NCBI GenBank assembly: GCA_037903475.1
Contig: JBAJFG010000567.1
Span: forward strand, 395,001-459,000
Source: Ancylostoma caninum
Lineage: Eukaryota; Nematoda; Chromadorea; Rhabditida; Ancylostomatidae
DNA: 64,000 nt
Direction: 5' to 3'
Under the pieces are notes generated by a model that saw only the letters and a list, made by a program, of their open reading frames with translations, ran no database searches and was not told the origin of the DNA. Below are positions 33,374 to 45,597 of the stretch, in pieces. Position numbers and translations under genes: made by a program. Numbering within the stretch: the stretch's first letter is position 1; each line of letters opens with the position of its first letter.

Positions 33374-35705
33374 GGCTAGATATAATATTAAACATGGTTC
33401 ATCATTCTTACATGTTTGAAATAAATAGTTACACAAAAAAAAACAGTTAAGTACCACGGTCAGACCAGAATAACTATTGAGCAGCACCTGTTCTACTGGA
33501 TAAAGTGCGCTTCCAAGAACGCTGACTCTAGGAACACTGGCAATCTGATGTCGATGATGTCATGTCTGAGGTGAGCAAATACTAGACCACCACTCTCAAT
33601 TATCATTAATCGAGAGAACACATACTTGCTATGTAGATGCTGCACGGGTTATTTGCATGAAAATTTATGTAAATGAAGCATTTCAGCTCAATAAATCAGC
33701 GGACATAAATATGTGGACTGTGATTTAATAAACTCAGCAGATATTCTCACTTCACTCAGCGGGGTTTCACATGCAAGGTGAGGCCTTGTTTCCTGCGGTG
33801 ACGTAGGCATGCTTTGTGCGTGGAAATTTTACTAGTAGGGATCTGAATGGAACATGCTTATTTGTGGACGAGTTCTACGCAACGTTGTAGTGCTTTCTCG
33901 CAATTTTGCATTTTCACGATAGTAATCTTTACATAAATGCCTAAATTTCTAACCGTCATCGAAAATAATGGAAAGAGTGGGTAAACGAGCCAGTAGACTG
34001 TTAAAATGAAAGCTTTTCACAAAAAGTTCAATAAAATTGGTCAAAGAATTTGCAACAACATGTTCGCAAATTTCGATTCGTTTTGTTTTCCGCTTTGAAT
34101 TAAATGGGTAATGGACAAATTATCCATTTATTTTAACGAATGCCTTTTTATTCTTCTCACACCCTTCAACTGCTTATCCAGGAGGTATGAATTCTTGGGC
34201 ACTACAAGTATCTAAACCTCAGAAACTGTTTCAACTCATTTTTCATTCTTTGCATCTCCCCTCCTGATTGATTCCTCCCTAGAATTTCTCAACGCTAAAA
34301 TCTACCTACAAGGTGCTGCATAAACATTGAAAATTCATGTTAAAGAGACACCATTCGAGAAAATTTTGCACATTTGTATACGAAATAGATGACACAAAAA
34401 TCCTTTCTCGTTCAGAGTGAGCTCGCTTTCTGTGAACGTATGACTAAAGGAAGAGTATTGCTGGAGCGAGTAAAGCGCGTTCATTTTTGTTCCATTTCAC
34501 AGAAAGGGTAGCCTCCAGAAAATTGACACTTCTATAAAAGTAAGGCAGGTCTTAGCCTTAAAGTGCAAGATGAAGTCCTGTCCTTGTTTTGAAACTTTGT
34601 CGCTATTCGCTGAAGAAATGCATTTAAATTTCCCTACAGATGATTTCTTGCTCAAGTTGTTTCTCAACCAAGCATGTAATTTTCTGAGAAGACATCAACT
34701 CGGTTGGTTCAATTATCATCACAAGAAGAAGCTTTGCGCGTTTTAGCAGGGATTGGTTGTAGTGTGGAGACAAAAATGATGCAGACCTGATTTCAAGGCT
34801 CCGGTTCAAAGATTTCGTGTTTGCACAGGATTGGCTTCCTTGTAGGCTCGACTATCTGCTAAATACTCCATGCGGGCTTCTTTAAGAATAAAAGGTGCAC
34901 TACCTCCCACAGTTATGCGAAACACCTAGAGCCTGATCTGTGCAAGATCTGAAACGAAGTCGACCTGAGTTAGTTGCGGCGCTTAGGCAATGCGCTCCCT
35001 CGTCTTCGTTACTGCTTCCACGAGAAGGCGCTCTGTGGGAACAAGTGTAGATCTATACTTGCTTTTTCTGAGCCCGCAGCAAAGTCCTAAATGTTGGCAG
35101 CCATCTGCTGCTGCCGTGAAGTGAATTCGCAGCTGGCATATTTCCAGAAGGATGTTGGTATCTTTTCATCCTCAACTATGCGCCCTCACGTCCGACACCA
35201 ATTTGTTGGCAGCAATAACCTCAAGGCAGTCGCCAACTCGCCTGCTCCCAGCTCAACCTGAGCCCACGGCAGTACTTCAGAAAATGGAGAGAGATCATGG
35301 GGAGGCAAGAGGGTGCCGACGCAGAAGTTCGCTGATGGTCGGGAGCATGACGGACGTCGGCACTTCCTACCATACCTCATTTTTATTGAGCTACCCTCCT
35401 TTTGTCTGAAGAGTCTTCAGCACATATTTGCTGTAACGAAGGTTCTGTGGATTAACTGAGGGAAATTGAACCTTGTACCTTGGCAACATCTACGCTTGTT
35501 CTCTTGGCCTCAGCTCTCGGATTTCCCGTAGATGACCATTCCATCACGACATGGGTCACCTACGCCGATCACCTAGGATTGGACTCGGCGTATTGTACTT
35601 GTGCTTCTTGGGCATCGCTTCGTTTCTCACATGGCCATGGCCCATCCCAAATCATTTTACCGACTACATGGTGCCCTTGCATCCTTAACGCGGTTCTCCG
35701 ACAAT
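33374..35705. other. Unassigned AT-rich stretch
   Basis: I see no gene or repeat boundary over 2.3 kb. A GC-richer patch at 34965-35400 carries frames on both strands but no motif. Confidence 0.35.
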
Positions 35706-35924
35706 TTTGCAGCACGAACGCAGCCCGAAGAGAGTAATACGTCAATTTCAAACTCTATGGGCGTCTCTTATTATTTGCTGTCCTCCCTCCTCCAATTACT
35801 CCCATTCTTCCTCAATATCTGAGAGGAGCAGAGGTTCAGCAGTGGATGAGGCAGCAAGAGGGCAGAAATGGACTCAGAATTCGAAGTCGACTTATCTGTA
35901 CGGGTTGCGTTCGTGCTGTGCAGT
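35706..35924. repeat. Foldback MITE, copy 2 of the GCAGCACGAACGCAGCCCG family
   Basis: It begins GCAGCACGAACGCAGCCCG and ends with the inverse of that block in diverged form (GGGTTGCGTTCGTGCTG). The arms are less alike than in the copy at 30461, and the centre differs. Confidence 0.7.
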
Positions 35925-36025
35925 TTCCAAAGATGAAGCTTAGAGTATCGTCTTTGCGAGCGGGACTCCTTCAAGCTGTGTAGGGAACAAACCAACCCTC
36001 AAGCGCGTTAATTTGATATGAATGA

Positions 36026-36190
36026 GATGCTGTGTCGGCATCTCTGCTCCCAGCGTGACGGTGTGTGCTTACTTTATTTCCCTTCAGATGCCGCCGTAGA
36101 TTCAGGCATGTTGGGAGCAGAGATGCCAACATGTCGTAGCACCTGCCTACATGACGGCATCTCAACATCACGTCATGGGGTACTTTACTA
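36026..36190. repeat. Imperfect foldback repeat
   Basis: TCGGCATCTCTGCTCCCA near 36036-36053 is mirrored by TGTTGGGAGCAGAGATGCC at 36109-36127, with a weaker outer pairing. No coding sequence. Confidence 0.65.
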
Positions 36191-37744
36191 CCGGCCCTAA
36201 GACTCATTTCGAGTGCGTTATGACTTTGATGCACCCTGTACGTAGAGTCTCCATGCCGCTCCGGAAATAATGAAAAAAAATTGCTCGATCACAGGTGAAC
36301 TAATTCATCACTTATTCACCACTCATTCACTTCACGAACTTATTCCTAAAAGCATCCAAGGAATCCACACAGGCTCACAGAAAACCACTCCCAAGTAAAT
36401 AGAAATTATACGCGAAATCAACACCACTTCAGTGGTGGAGAACCGTTAACAATATCTTCAAACATGTATTCTCGATGCTTCGCTTGAATCTTCAAGGCCC
36501 TTGAAAAAACACAGTCGTTCTCTGAGGAGTTTTGAGAGTACGTCTCTATAAATCGCTTCCTTTTATGGAACGGCGGAACCATAATCCAACCCATCGGCTG
36601 ATGTTGCACTGCTGAATTAACGTGAGTTCAGCTGCAGCTCTCCCGCTGCTTCTCTTTTCTCCTTACCAAGTAGCTATATTGGAATGAATTCCATTGTTAG
36701 CATATTGATACCAACAGCTTGCCTTCGTAGTGAAAGAACGTCTACGATGTGAGACGTGTTAGGACGTCACATCCGCTGCTAATCGCAGTTGCAGTTACGG
36801 TTCTTCCTAGGTCCACAGATCCACGAATCGTAGGCGGAATGATGCGAAAAGTGTGAGCAGGTCTTAGAAGCATTACATTAGTGGGATACTCTTCTACGAA
36901 GGGAGAGAGAAGAATGTGGTGGAAAAATGGATAAAGTACATGAATGTAAGCGTGCGAAAATCCAAAAACAGTGTGAACTTATGTTAAATTCTAATACCAT
37001 TAATGGAACCGATTCTGCCGTATAACATGCAAAAACCTGCTACGCTGCAAACTGAGCGTTCGTGATGACCTCGTAAAATAAGCCCTTTGTTGAAAGTCTA
37101 GTTTCGATGGACTCTGAAAGAAGCTCCGCACCTACTGCATTTCTGCAGTAAGCCCATGAATGACTTCGTAAGCTGAGATGGACGTTGTATTCTTGTTCTA
37201 CATGCTAAGCAACTTTAGGCAGACTGTTGCTGCACTGTGGAAGAACGTACATCTGCAGAGTGCCTACAGGGACTTTGTAAAACTAAAGATGGTGCACCAT
37301 GGTGTTCGTATTCATGATAAGCGTGTGAGAAAGATGGGCAGAATTTGTTGAAATTCCATCGAAGAAAGGTGTTAGAACACGTACGACCGAGAGGTTAGCC
37401 ATCTTTTCCGCCTTTACAAGAACCTTTACCTTAGTATTAAATATTTTACTGCGCCTACCCAAATCCCGATTACCCCCCGGTGCCTTCCCAATTACCAAGT
37501 ACGTTTAAACAAGATGGGGCTACTCTTCGGAAGATTGCACGCCGATTTACTGCTCGGTCTCAAGAAACTACGCGGTGAGGTTCGTTGTAAACCTTCAAAA
37601 CACCTTCAAAATTCTAGATTTTCATGCGTATCAATGCTCGCAGTGCAAGTTTTAATCCGTTTGTTCATAGATTCGTTCTCATCTTAAGACGTGGCAACAT
37701 GGACTATCCACCAGTCTACTTACAATACAGGACTCATTGAAGCT
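36191..37744. other. Unassigned AT-rich stretch
   Basis: No motif-bearing frame, tRNA or repeat boundary was recognised over 1.55 kb. Confidence 0.35.
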
Positions 37745-37748
37745 TAAG

Positions 37749-38048
37749 GTAGCCGCTATACTCCTCGAGGAGTATAGCACATTGCGTCGCCGTCGCCGGC
37801 GACGGCGGCCGCCAATGTTGGCGACCCCTCACAATCGATACACACCGGCGCCGCATTCGCCAACATAGGCGGCAGCCGATCGCCAATATTGGCGACCAAT
37901 CAATAGGCACCGACGTCACATTCGCCAACATTGGCCGCCGCCGATGTTGGCGATCGCCAGTCCGCCCACAATCGATGCGTGTCGGCCTCACAGTCGCCAG
38001 CGACGGCGACGCAAGGTGCTACAGTCCTCGAGGACTATAGCGGCGGTG
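37749..38048. mobile_element. GC-rich palindromic element, short form, 300 bp
   Basis: Each end carries its own small palindrome. On the left GCTATACTCCTC is followed by its reverse complement at 37755-37778; on the right a version with one changed pair ends at 38041. TAAG flanks both sides (37745-37748 and 38049-38052), a possible target duplication. The interior is GC-rich with repeated GCCAACATTGGC-like blocks. The same ends bound the larger structure at 55065-56351. Confidence 0.78.
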
Positions 38049-38052
38049 TAAG

Positions 38053-38774
38053 CGAGCACTGACTATGCTTGATTTATTAAGCATTTTAGGCATTGACGAT
38101 GTAGCGTCTCACACAGTTAGCAGATGTTTGATGTCAGATAGCAGAATTACTACAGCTTTGGGTTCCCCTTCTGAGTTGAAACCCTATCGTTCTCTTCAGT
38201 TTTCCTTTGTAATCTTAAAAAATAAGGACATTAGATGTCGGCGGCACCTCAAAATGTGCCTCGTAATGTGAAGTTGGATACAGAATTCACAATCAGCAGC
38301 CCAAGTAAGCCCGTATGCAAAAATTTAGGAAAAAAATGCAAAATTACGGGTACAGAATTACGCGTTGATCATTTACTCCTACTACCACTCAGGAAGGAAC
38401 GACCATTAGGCATAGGCTAGTTTTGGCATCCCCCAGAATCCTTCAAAATTTTGCGCAGAGGGGTAGTCTTATGCGCTGATCACGAATATCAACATCATTT
38501 TGCATGGCACGATCATTTCGATATCAAAATGAACAATATCCTTCTGTTTTCTGAAGTAGTTGCAGCCAGTTCTGCAGGAAACATGTAAAAAAGGATTTGC
38601 TTCACAAAATGGACACCATGTCCATGTTCAGCACTTCAAAAAACCCTGTAATGAGAGCGAAAAAGAATTTCTTGAAAATTTGGGCTCACGTGAGCACCAT
38701 CAGAAGCTCCACTGTTAACGAAGTCGATGTAGTGAGGATCATTGAAAATGCTTCCAAGCTTTCAGAATACTAGC
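38053..38774. other. Unassigned spacer
   Basis: Two short plus frames (38065-38271 and 38235-38420) show no motif. No repeat boundary was recognised. Confidence 0.35.
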
Positions 38775-40115
38775 GCCCCGGGACGCTAGAAAGTGGGGTG
38801 GGGCAGCCCCTTGGGACATGTGCAAACTCTTCGCACTTGCCAAATCTCTAGAAAATTGATAAAGAAGCAGAACCAATCTCCCAATGGGCCCAAACATGAA
38901 GCCTCCTTCTTATGAGTTGAGTATGAGCATGAGAAGTTCGTCCTCCATCGTATAGCTTATTCGTGCATATTCTTCACTACCGGGCCAACGCAGACGCGTT
39001 CTCCATCGGCTGAACTGTATCCTTCCGTTTCCCACGCTATTGGACAAAGCGAAATCGTATCCTGGTGTGGTCCACACTACTGGGCCACGGGGGCCCTTCC
39101 TCCATCTGAGCGCCCGCATTCTGTCGCCCCTCCTCACAGTTAGGGTAAGCCGGATCCGTTCTCCAGGGACGGGTTCGCATCCTGGCATTCTCAACACTAT
39201 CGGACTAAAGTGAACCCGTATCCTGACGTTCTTTACACCATTATGCTACGACGGGTCCTTCCTGCATCGGTGGACCAGCATTCTCGCAATTTTCTCATGT
39301 AGGGCTGTGGCAGACCCTTCTTCCATCTGTGGACCTGTATCCTGACGTCCTGCACACAACTGGGTCACGGAGGGCCCTTTCTTCATCGGTGGACGCGTAT
39401 CCTGGCGTCCCCCACACCACTGGGCCACGGTGGGCCCTTTCTCCATCGGTGGACCCGTGCCATGGCGTCCTCCGCACCTTTGGGTCCTGGCTGGCCTTTT
39501 CTCCGTCGCTGGACCTGTGTAAAGGCGTTCCCCACAGCACTGGGCCACTGCGGGCCCTTTCTCCATCGGTAGACCCGTATCCATATATTGTTGATTGGTT
39601 ACACAATGTCATGCCTTGATATATTGAGGCTTTTACTCTGTGTTAGTGCGAACGCTTTCTCGAAACGAACGGATGTCGTGACTAAGGAAAGAATCGCTGC
39701 GAGAATTCAGTAGGGGATGCGGCAATAGCATCCACTAGCTGTGCGACCGCTTAGGTCCAGCCTCCCCTAAGCTTCAAAGACGCTGCAGCTCTCATAACAC
39801 CCATCCGTTTCTTCTTGTAGGTGCACACAGCGTCACAAAAGGGTGGTTTTCCTGCTGCGTACATTGTGCAGCCTGAAAGCTTGTAAACACTCCCTCCCTC
39901 CTATGCTGCGAGACCGCCAGCGAAGGTGATGAAGTCACTACCTCGTGCGTGCGGGAGAGCCAGCAGTGACGTAATTGCGAGTCCTGAAACGAATGTGCCT
40001 GAGTCCCTAAAAATCGGCCATTTCATCTCACAGTCTGCGCCTCAAGATTACGGTGTCTATGAGTGCCGCCGCCTATCTCTAGCCGCTCTAGCCCCCTTAC
40101 GGCGCTTTGTTTAAT
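38772..40115 (+). mobile_element. Minisatellite-bearing repeat, copy M3
   Basis: The left end reads TACTAGCGCCCCGGGACGCTAG and then the shared block AAAGTGGGGTGGGGCAGCC. In inverse this is a hairpin ending CTAG followed by T, as in M2. The minisatellite lies at about 38990-39600. The right block keeps GCTTGTAAACACTCCCTC at 39880-39897 and ends near CTTACGGCGCTTTGTTTAA, similar to M1. Confidence 0.7.
38990..39600 (+). repeat. 60-bp minisatellite in M3
   Basis: Units contain CCATCGGTGGACCCGT and ACCACTGGGCCACGG. Frames on both strands stay open because of the 60-base period, for example 39329-39619 with 20-residue units like VDAYPGVPHTTGPRWALSPS. Confidence 0.83.
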
Positions 40116-40206
40116 AGATCTAATTATAAGTAGAAACCCTTATAAAACTGTATAGAATAGATTTTCAGTAAGAAAGTAAGTCGGAGAAAAACACAAAAAC
40201 TCTCGT

Positions 40207-40275
40207 CGTGAGGGGAATCGAACCTGTGAGGACATCCATGAGAATCGAGACACCACTGCGCCACACTACCTTCTT
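40207..40275 (-). repeat. tRNA-derived sequence (SINE head or tRNA relic)
   Basis: On the minus strand TGGCGCAGTGGT resembles a tRNA A box and AGGTTCGATTCC, about 40 bases on, is a good B box, followed by a T-rich stretch. The stems do not fold into a proper cloverleaf, so I do not call a working tRNA. A tRNA-derived SINE or decayed tRNA fits best. Confidence 0.5.
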
Positions 40276-42187
40276 CTACCCAACTCACCTTAATTTGTGT
40301 ATATGTACTTCCTCATCACGTGCATTTGGAAAAATGGACGGAAATCCTCATAGAGACGAGAATGGACAGAGATCAAAACAGTTTTGAAATCAACGCTTCG
40401 AGATGTACAAGGCAGTGTACACCCCGCAACGGAAGGCTTCTGGTGAAGTATCGTTCCTTTGTAAATGTTAGTAGTAGAAATGATCAAGGCGCAATTCTGT
40501 ACCCGTAGTTATGTATTTTGTAGCTAAAATTTTGTATACACTGTTATTTGGACGCTAATGCTAATCACGAATCCTGCATCTTTTTCGCACAGCAACGCCT
40601 ACTATATGGGGTTGTGGTGGGTTGGTGCAGGAACTACACGTGTACTGCACAGACAAAGTCATAACTTCTTCCGCAGTGGCATTGAGCGCGGCGCGTAAAC
40701 ATATTCAAGATCAGCATTGTCAAGTTCACATAGGGAGGCATATCTCATTTTAAAATCGCACAGACATTTGGTGTCCTTTCCTCGTTAGCTATATCCTTCC
40801 CACCAATTGCTGATATTGTTTGCGCCCTCCTTACCAAATCAGGCGAATGTTAAGCATGCTAAACTACTAACCGGCAAATAGACACACATTTCACTCAAGA
40901 AGTAGTGTTTCAAAAAGTAATGGCTCTTAATCATGCACATGCTTTCGTCGAGAGGTAAGTCCTGCACTGGATTGTTAGGGGTAGGTATACTAACATCCGA
41001 AAATTCAGTGTAGGATTTTCTGAGCGATTTTCTGAGCATGCCATTTGCTCGTGGAAAGCGGTGTTTTCTTTAGCGCCATTTACCTTCACACCGTCGGAAG
41101 TCATGGAGACGAAGTAAATGTTTTTTTTTTCTCGCGAAAAAAAAAACAACTAGATGCTGGCGATTTACGTACGTTCATGGGCTTGACCATTACACTCGCG
41201 TTAATGGTCCGCATATGCATCATCGTCTACTTACCTCAACTTACCCGGTAGTTCCTCTATTATGTTACTAATTATTGCCTTAATATGAGCGTTTTATTTA
41301 TCAGCGCACTTCTGATGCACTAAACAAATAAATAATTATACCGTTTTGAAGCTATGTATTATCTCGCAAACAATCAGAATAGTGAAAACATCTTGTCTTG
41401 AAAATGCAATTCCAGAATGAACACTCAAAAAAAAATGCAAACTCGACGACTGTACCTGCAAAAATGGAAATTTCACAACAAAGTTGCATGAGGCTAAACA
41501 AATTTGGGTGAAGCAATCTAGAGGCTATTCTTACTCTCCGTGTTCCTTTTGCTCTCCATTTTGTCCTCGAGCGGTCTCAAGCACAGGCACAACACTTGGC
41601 AAACCAAAATTTAGATTACGCTGTTTTTCTTTTGGAAGTTGAAGCTTACTAATGTGAAATTCCCTTCGCTATGACTAGAAACATCAATCCCTTGCAGATA
41701 CTGATCGGTAGAATTTTACGGCAAGTTAAAAGCCTTCTGTGGAAATCACATCATTTTGCCACACTGCGAAGTGCGCCTCAATTTTGGTGATCGAACTCTC
41801 CGGAAAGGAGAGCTCAAGAAGGAATTTTGATTTGTTGTTATGTAGCACAAATATATGTAACTCGGGCCCATCACCGGTTATTAGATCACAAGAATGTCTA
41901 CAGTGCGAGGATCGATTTGCCAAAGTCAGAGATCTCTATCACTGCACGAATCAATTCTTTGCCTCGTAGTCCACGGATTTCTGCACCAGTCGAGGTCTCT
42001 AAAGACGGCGAAATACCAGCAACTGTTGTTCAGCATACCCAATTGATAACTGCTTTTGAAAGTTTTTATAAAACTTTTTTTGTTTGAATTTTCAGAACAG
42101 CGGAAACTTATGTTACAACCTAATAATATTCCATGGTAAGAAGAGCATAGAAATAGGATCAATTTAACGATGGGATCGTCTGACATC
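40276..42187. other. Unassigned stretch
   Basis: Overlapping frames of 60-90 codons lie here on both strands, notably 42186-41926 and 41923-41726 on the minus strand, in different frames. No motif was recognised. A TTTTTTTTTCTCGCGAAAAA palindromic tract lies near 41120-41148. Confidence 0.35.
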
Positions 42188-42244
42188 TGACACAGTCACG
42201 CTCCAATACGGTTTCGCCGTATTGGAACGCGGCTGCTGTGTCAG
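42188..42244. repeat. Hairpin with TCCAATACGG stem
   Basis: GACACAGTCACGCTCCAATA is mirrored by TATTGGAACGCGGCTGCTGTGTC around a very short loop. The arms are 22-26 bases with a small bulge. Confidence 0.8.
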
Positions 42245-44342
42245 TGGTAACTGCTCGCAATGAAGGCTCGGATGGATAGGATGAAACGAAGTTCAAATAA
42301 TTCACCCCTAGGAGATTGTGATCACCAACGGCCCCATTGTCGCAAAAACTATTCTCGTGCTTCTCATCAAAAATTCAGACGAGGAAATTGTCGTGGATGC
42401 TGCCTTCAATGGCTTCTGAACTATCTCCTAGGCTTTCGTGACTCCCCATGTGAACAGTTGCAAAGAATGCAAAACATCCACAGTTCTAGCAACCAAAATA
42501 GCAAAATTTAGATGTTTCCGTTGTGTGACGTAGTGATTTGTTAACCCGGGTGTTTTCTTTCGAGCATTGATGGGATGTTTCCGCATTTAACACAACATCC
42601 GGTTGGTTACACACGTGGCGGCTTGGATCCTTATTAGAAGAGTGAGCTGTCTGAACTGGCCCTCGTTGACTATCATGTAGATCGAGAGATAAAGGACATT
42701 TGAGCATTAGCTTCCAGCAACATCAAAAGAAAATATTTGAGAAGTTGAAAATCCGTGATGCTGTCATTAATGTTTCAATGCGTGGTGAGAATTAGTGCCA
42801 ACATTGCTGATTCAGGCGTTCCGAAAGCGTTCGGATATGCTCCGGAAAAGCATCGTACACCTCCTGCACTTCGTGGAATTTTGCTGCTTCTTTGTCTGAT
42901 CAGTTATCCATTCTTCTTTCGTTCCTTTTTTTATTCCTTCGTTCATATACTTTAGAAGGCACTCAACTATGCATAAGAGCAAAAAATAAGTAACGAATCA
43001 TCCTGCAGGGTTAGCATGTGTCGAATTAGTGGTACTCGCCCCGTCCCCTCATTCGTGAACCATCGAATTCTTTTTCTCTGTTCCTCGAAAAATTATGAGT
43101 AATAATGTCAATACACACATTCAAATGAACCGGAGGGTTTTGTGAAGGTCAGATGGCTTTCGCTCAAATTCTGGGTAAGTTCCTTCCATTAGGTTGCAGC
43201 GTTTCTCATGCCCTCACGCAGTTCTTCCTAAGAACCAAAATTCAACCAAAAAGCCTGGAAATCGAATAAGACGCAAAAAGTCATCGGTAAAATATAATTG
43301 TAATTCCACTCTATAAATACTTTCCACGACAGTTCGTACTAGTTCCTGACTGGTCTGAATTCGAGTTATTACACTGGTACTCAGTAGTGGTTGTACTCTG
43401 AGAGAGCTTTTCTTCCAAGGTAGGTATGAACGGGTGAATTCTTTATGCTCATAAGTTCCTGGGAGGATTACGAATTCACCCCACTGCATAAAGTGAAGAA
43501 AGGGCTGGCAAAACGTTGGCGCTAGGTCATTTTATTCGTGAAGATTTTTATTTTATTACTCGTACTATTGGTGGAATCACGGTGAGCAAACCAAAGTAAG
43601 GCGTCGAAGCTATGCGTAGATAGCGAGGTTAACGTGAAATTATCCGTAAAACATAATGAGTAGAGGACAAACTTAGGTTTAGAAGGAAAGAAGGAGAAGG
43701 TTCAGGAAAGCTGACTTCCTTCCAAAGTCATAACTCATAGTGTCCAATCGTTATGTTTCACAAGATCAGGTCTGTGGGGAAGGTGGTAGAGTAGGATTGA
43801 GAACAGGGGTGATACTGTGTTTCAGCGAGGAACATAGTTGTGTACATATTGGAGCAAGGGAGAACGCGAGAAATGATGCCGCATTAGGACAGGCAAGAGA
43901 AAAATGCAGACCACAGGCGCAAATATTCAACTATAGTCATTTTCAAAGCAGACAATACTCTGACGTTGTTCACTTTCTCAAAATTTTCCTTTTTTTTCTA
44001 CTTTTCGTTCCACTGTTTCTAGTCCCTGCGCATAGTACCTGTTGGTGCATTTGGACGGGCAATCTGGGTACGAGCAAACATAGGATGACAACGACCACCC
44101 AGGCCGCGGCCACCCCTTCGCCGGCTTTAGCGAAATGACGCGCCAACTATGCGCACGAAGTGAGATCATCCCTTTCGGCACACCGCTCATCCATTAATGA
44201 ATGGGACGACTTCAATTAACTCCGGCAGGAGCTTCAGCTCAATTCGCCTGCACCAAGTACAACGAGCTGAACTCGTTAGTCCATAAACCGCGCATAAGCC
44301 TTTTCTTGCCAGGATCACTAGGGAACCTGACTTTTCTGGCTT
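42245..44342. other. Unassigned stretch
   Basis: Frames at 42260-42511 and 42707-42486 contain several cysteines but no ordered zinc motif. The 132-codon frame 43740-44138 is not supported by any motif. No repeat boundary was recognised. Confidence 0.35.

Positions 44343-44344
<2 letters not shown>

Positions 44345-44420
<76 letters not shown>
44345..44420. repeat. (TA)n microsatellite, split by a MITE
   Basis: About 38 TA dinucleotides precede the MITE at 44421, and about ten more follow at 44709-44728. The open frame reading alternating Tyr-Ile here is an artefact of the repeat. Confidence 0.95.
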
Positions 44421-44423
<3 letters not shown>

Positions 44424-44708
44424 TGGCGGACGCAGGGGGGGGGGGGGGGGGGGGGGGGGGCGCGCGCCCCCCCCGAGAATGGGTCGCTAAATTTTCGAAA
44501 TTACTTTACAATACAAATAAAAATCTTGTGTTAGTTTATTTTTAATTGTTTATTTTTATTATTATTTTTAATATATTTTTTATTTATTGTTTATTATTAT
44601 AATTAATATTATTATTAATTTTATTTTCCGTCTGGGTCCCCAAAACGGCGGAGACCCCACTTTTCTTCCCACGCCCCCCCTCCCGCCCACTTTCTGCGTC
44701 CGCCACTG
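44421..44708. mobile_element. hAT-type MITE, copy 2 (288 bp)
   Basis: Ends are CAGTGGCGGACGCAG and its exact inverse, CTGCGTCCGCCACTG. A long G run (about 35 bases) and a C-rich shoulder flank an AT-rich core. Flanking ATATATAT on both sides fits the 8-bp duplication of hAT elements but cannot be distinguished from the host repeat. CAGTGGCGGA termini are typical of hAT transposons. No transposase. Confidence 0.9.
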
Positions 44709-44728
44709 ATATATATATATATATATAT

Positions 44729-45116
44729 CCAGGACTCGAGTCCAAGGATCCATGCTCACGAATGAGTTTCAGCATCGAACTTCACACGCATTAGTTGGCT
44801 GATCTCCGAATTCGTCATTACGCTGATGTTGTTTATCACTTCTGATCGGAAGCTCGCAGAGAGCGTCCAGCATCTTTTTCATCCCGATTCCGCGAACAGC
44901 TCAGGGTGTCTCCTGCAGCAAAGTTGGAATACTCCGTGTAATTATGCATTCTATGTTGTTATGTGCGTCATAAGGAGTTGTATTTCATGTTCTGCAAATT
45001 CTTTTTCAGTGATTTGTCCTCAAAATTTTTCTCTAATGCATTGATATTGAGAAGATTACTCCCAAGTGGCCATTCGGTATTTTTGTTGTTCTGATATCCG
45101 ATCTTTTCAAGAAGTC
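44729..45116. other. Unassigned spacer
   Basis: No gene or repeat boundary was recognised between the MITE and the following hairpin. Confidence 0.4.
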
Positions 45117-45320
45117 AGATTATTCAAACACCCACATTCAGGCACTTTCTGATTTATTCGAATGCTCGAGTAATCGAGGATTCACTCTTCATCGGAGATC
45201 AAAACAGTTCGTCCATCTAAGTGGACGAACTGTTTTGATCTCCGATGAACAGTGAATCCTCGATTATTCGAGCATTCGAATAAATCAGAAAGTGCCTGAA
45301 TGTGGGTATTTGAATAATCT
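45117..45320. repeat. Near-perfect 99-bp inverted repeat with 6-nt loop
   Basis: Arms 45117-45215 and 45222-45320 pair with three mismatches by hand count. The centre is TCTAAG. Such identity suggests a recent insertion or gene conversion between arms. Frames inside it are shadows. Confidence 0.95.
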
Positions 45321-45543
45321 ATGGAAGAAACTGAGCTCATTGCACATGCATATACAGAGTGTCCCAAAATAATGCTCACACTTGTTGAATTCTAGTAACT
45401 CTTTTTGACATCAAATATATAGTATCTATATAATATGTGTAGTTCAGGTTTGCGGATTTTCTCTTGATTACCTCTCGCAGCTGTAGATCGCCCTCTAGAA
45501 AGGCTGATCGACAAACATCAGCTATGACTTCTATGGGAATGGA

Positions 45544-45587
45544 ATCTCAGGTTGTGACTCTTCAGATCTCAGGTTGTGACTCTTCAG
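45544..45587. repeat. Tandem duplication of 22 bp
   Basis: ATCTCAGGTTGTGACTCTTC plus two bases occurs twice without a spacer. Confidence 0.92.
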
Positions 45588-45597
45588 ACCCCGCTCT

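Noticed and set aside
44201..44545. 114-codon frame with a long Tyr-Ile run
   Set aside because: It is a translation of the (TA)n microsatellite and the G run of the MITE.
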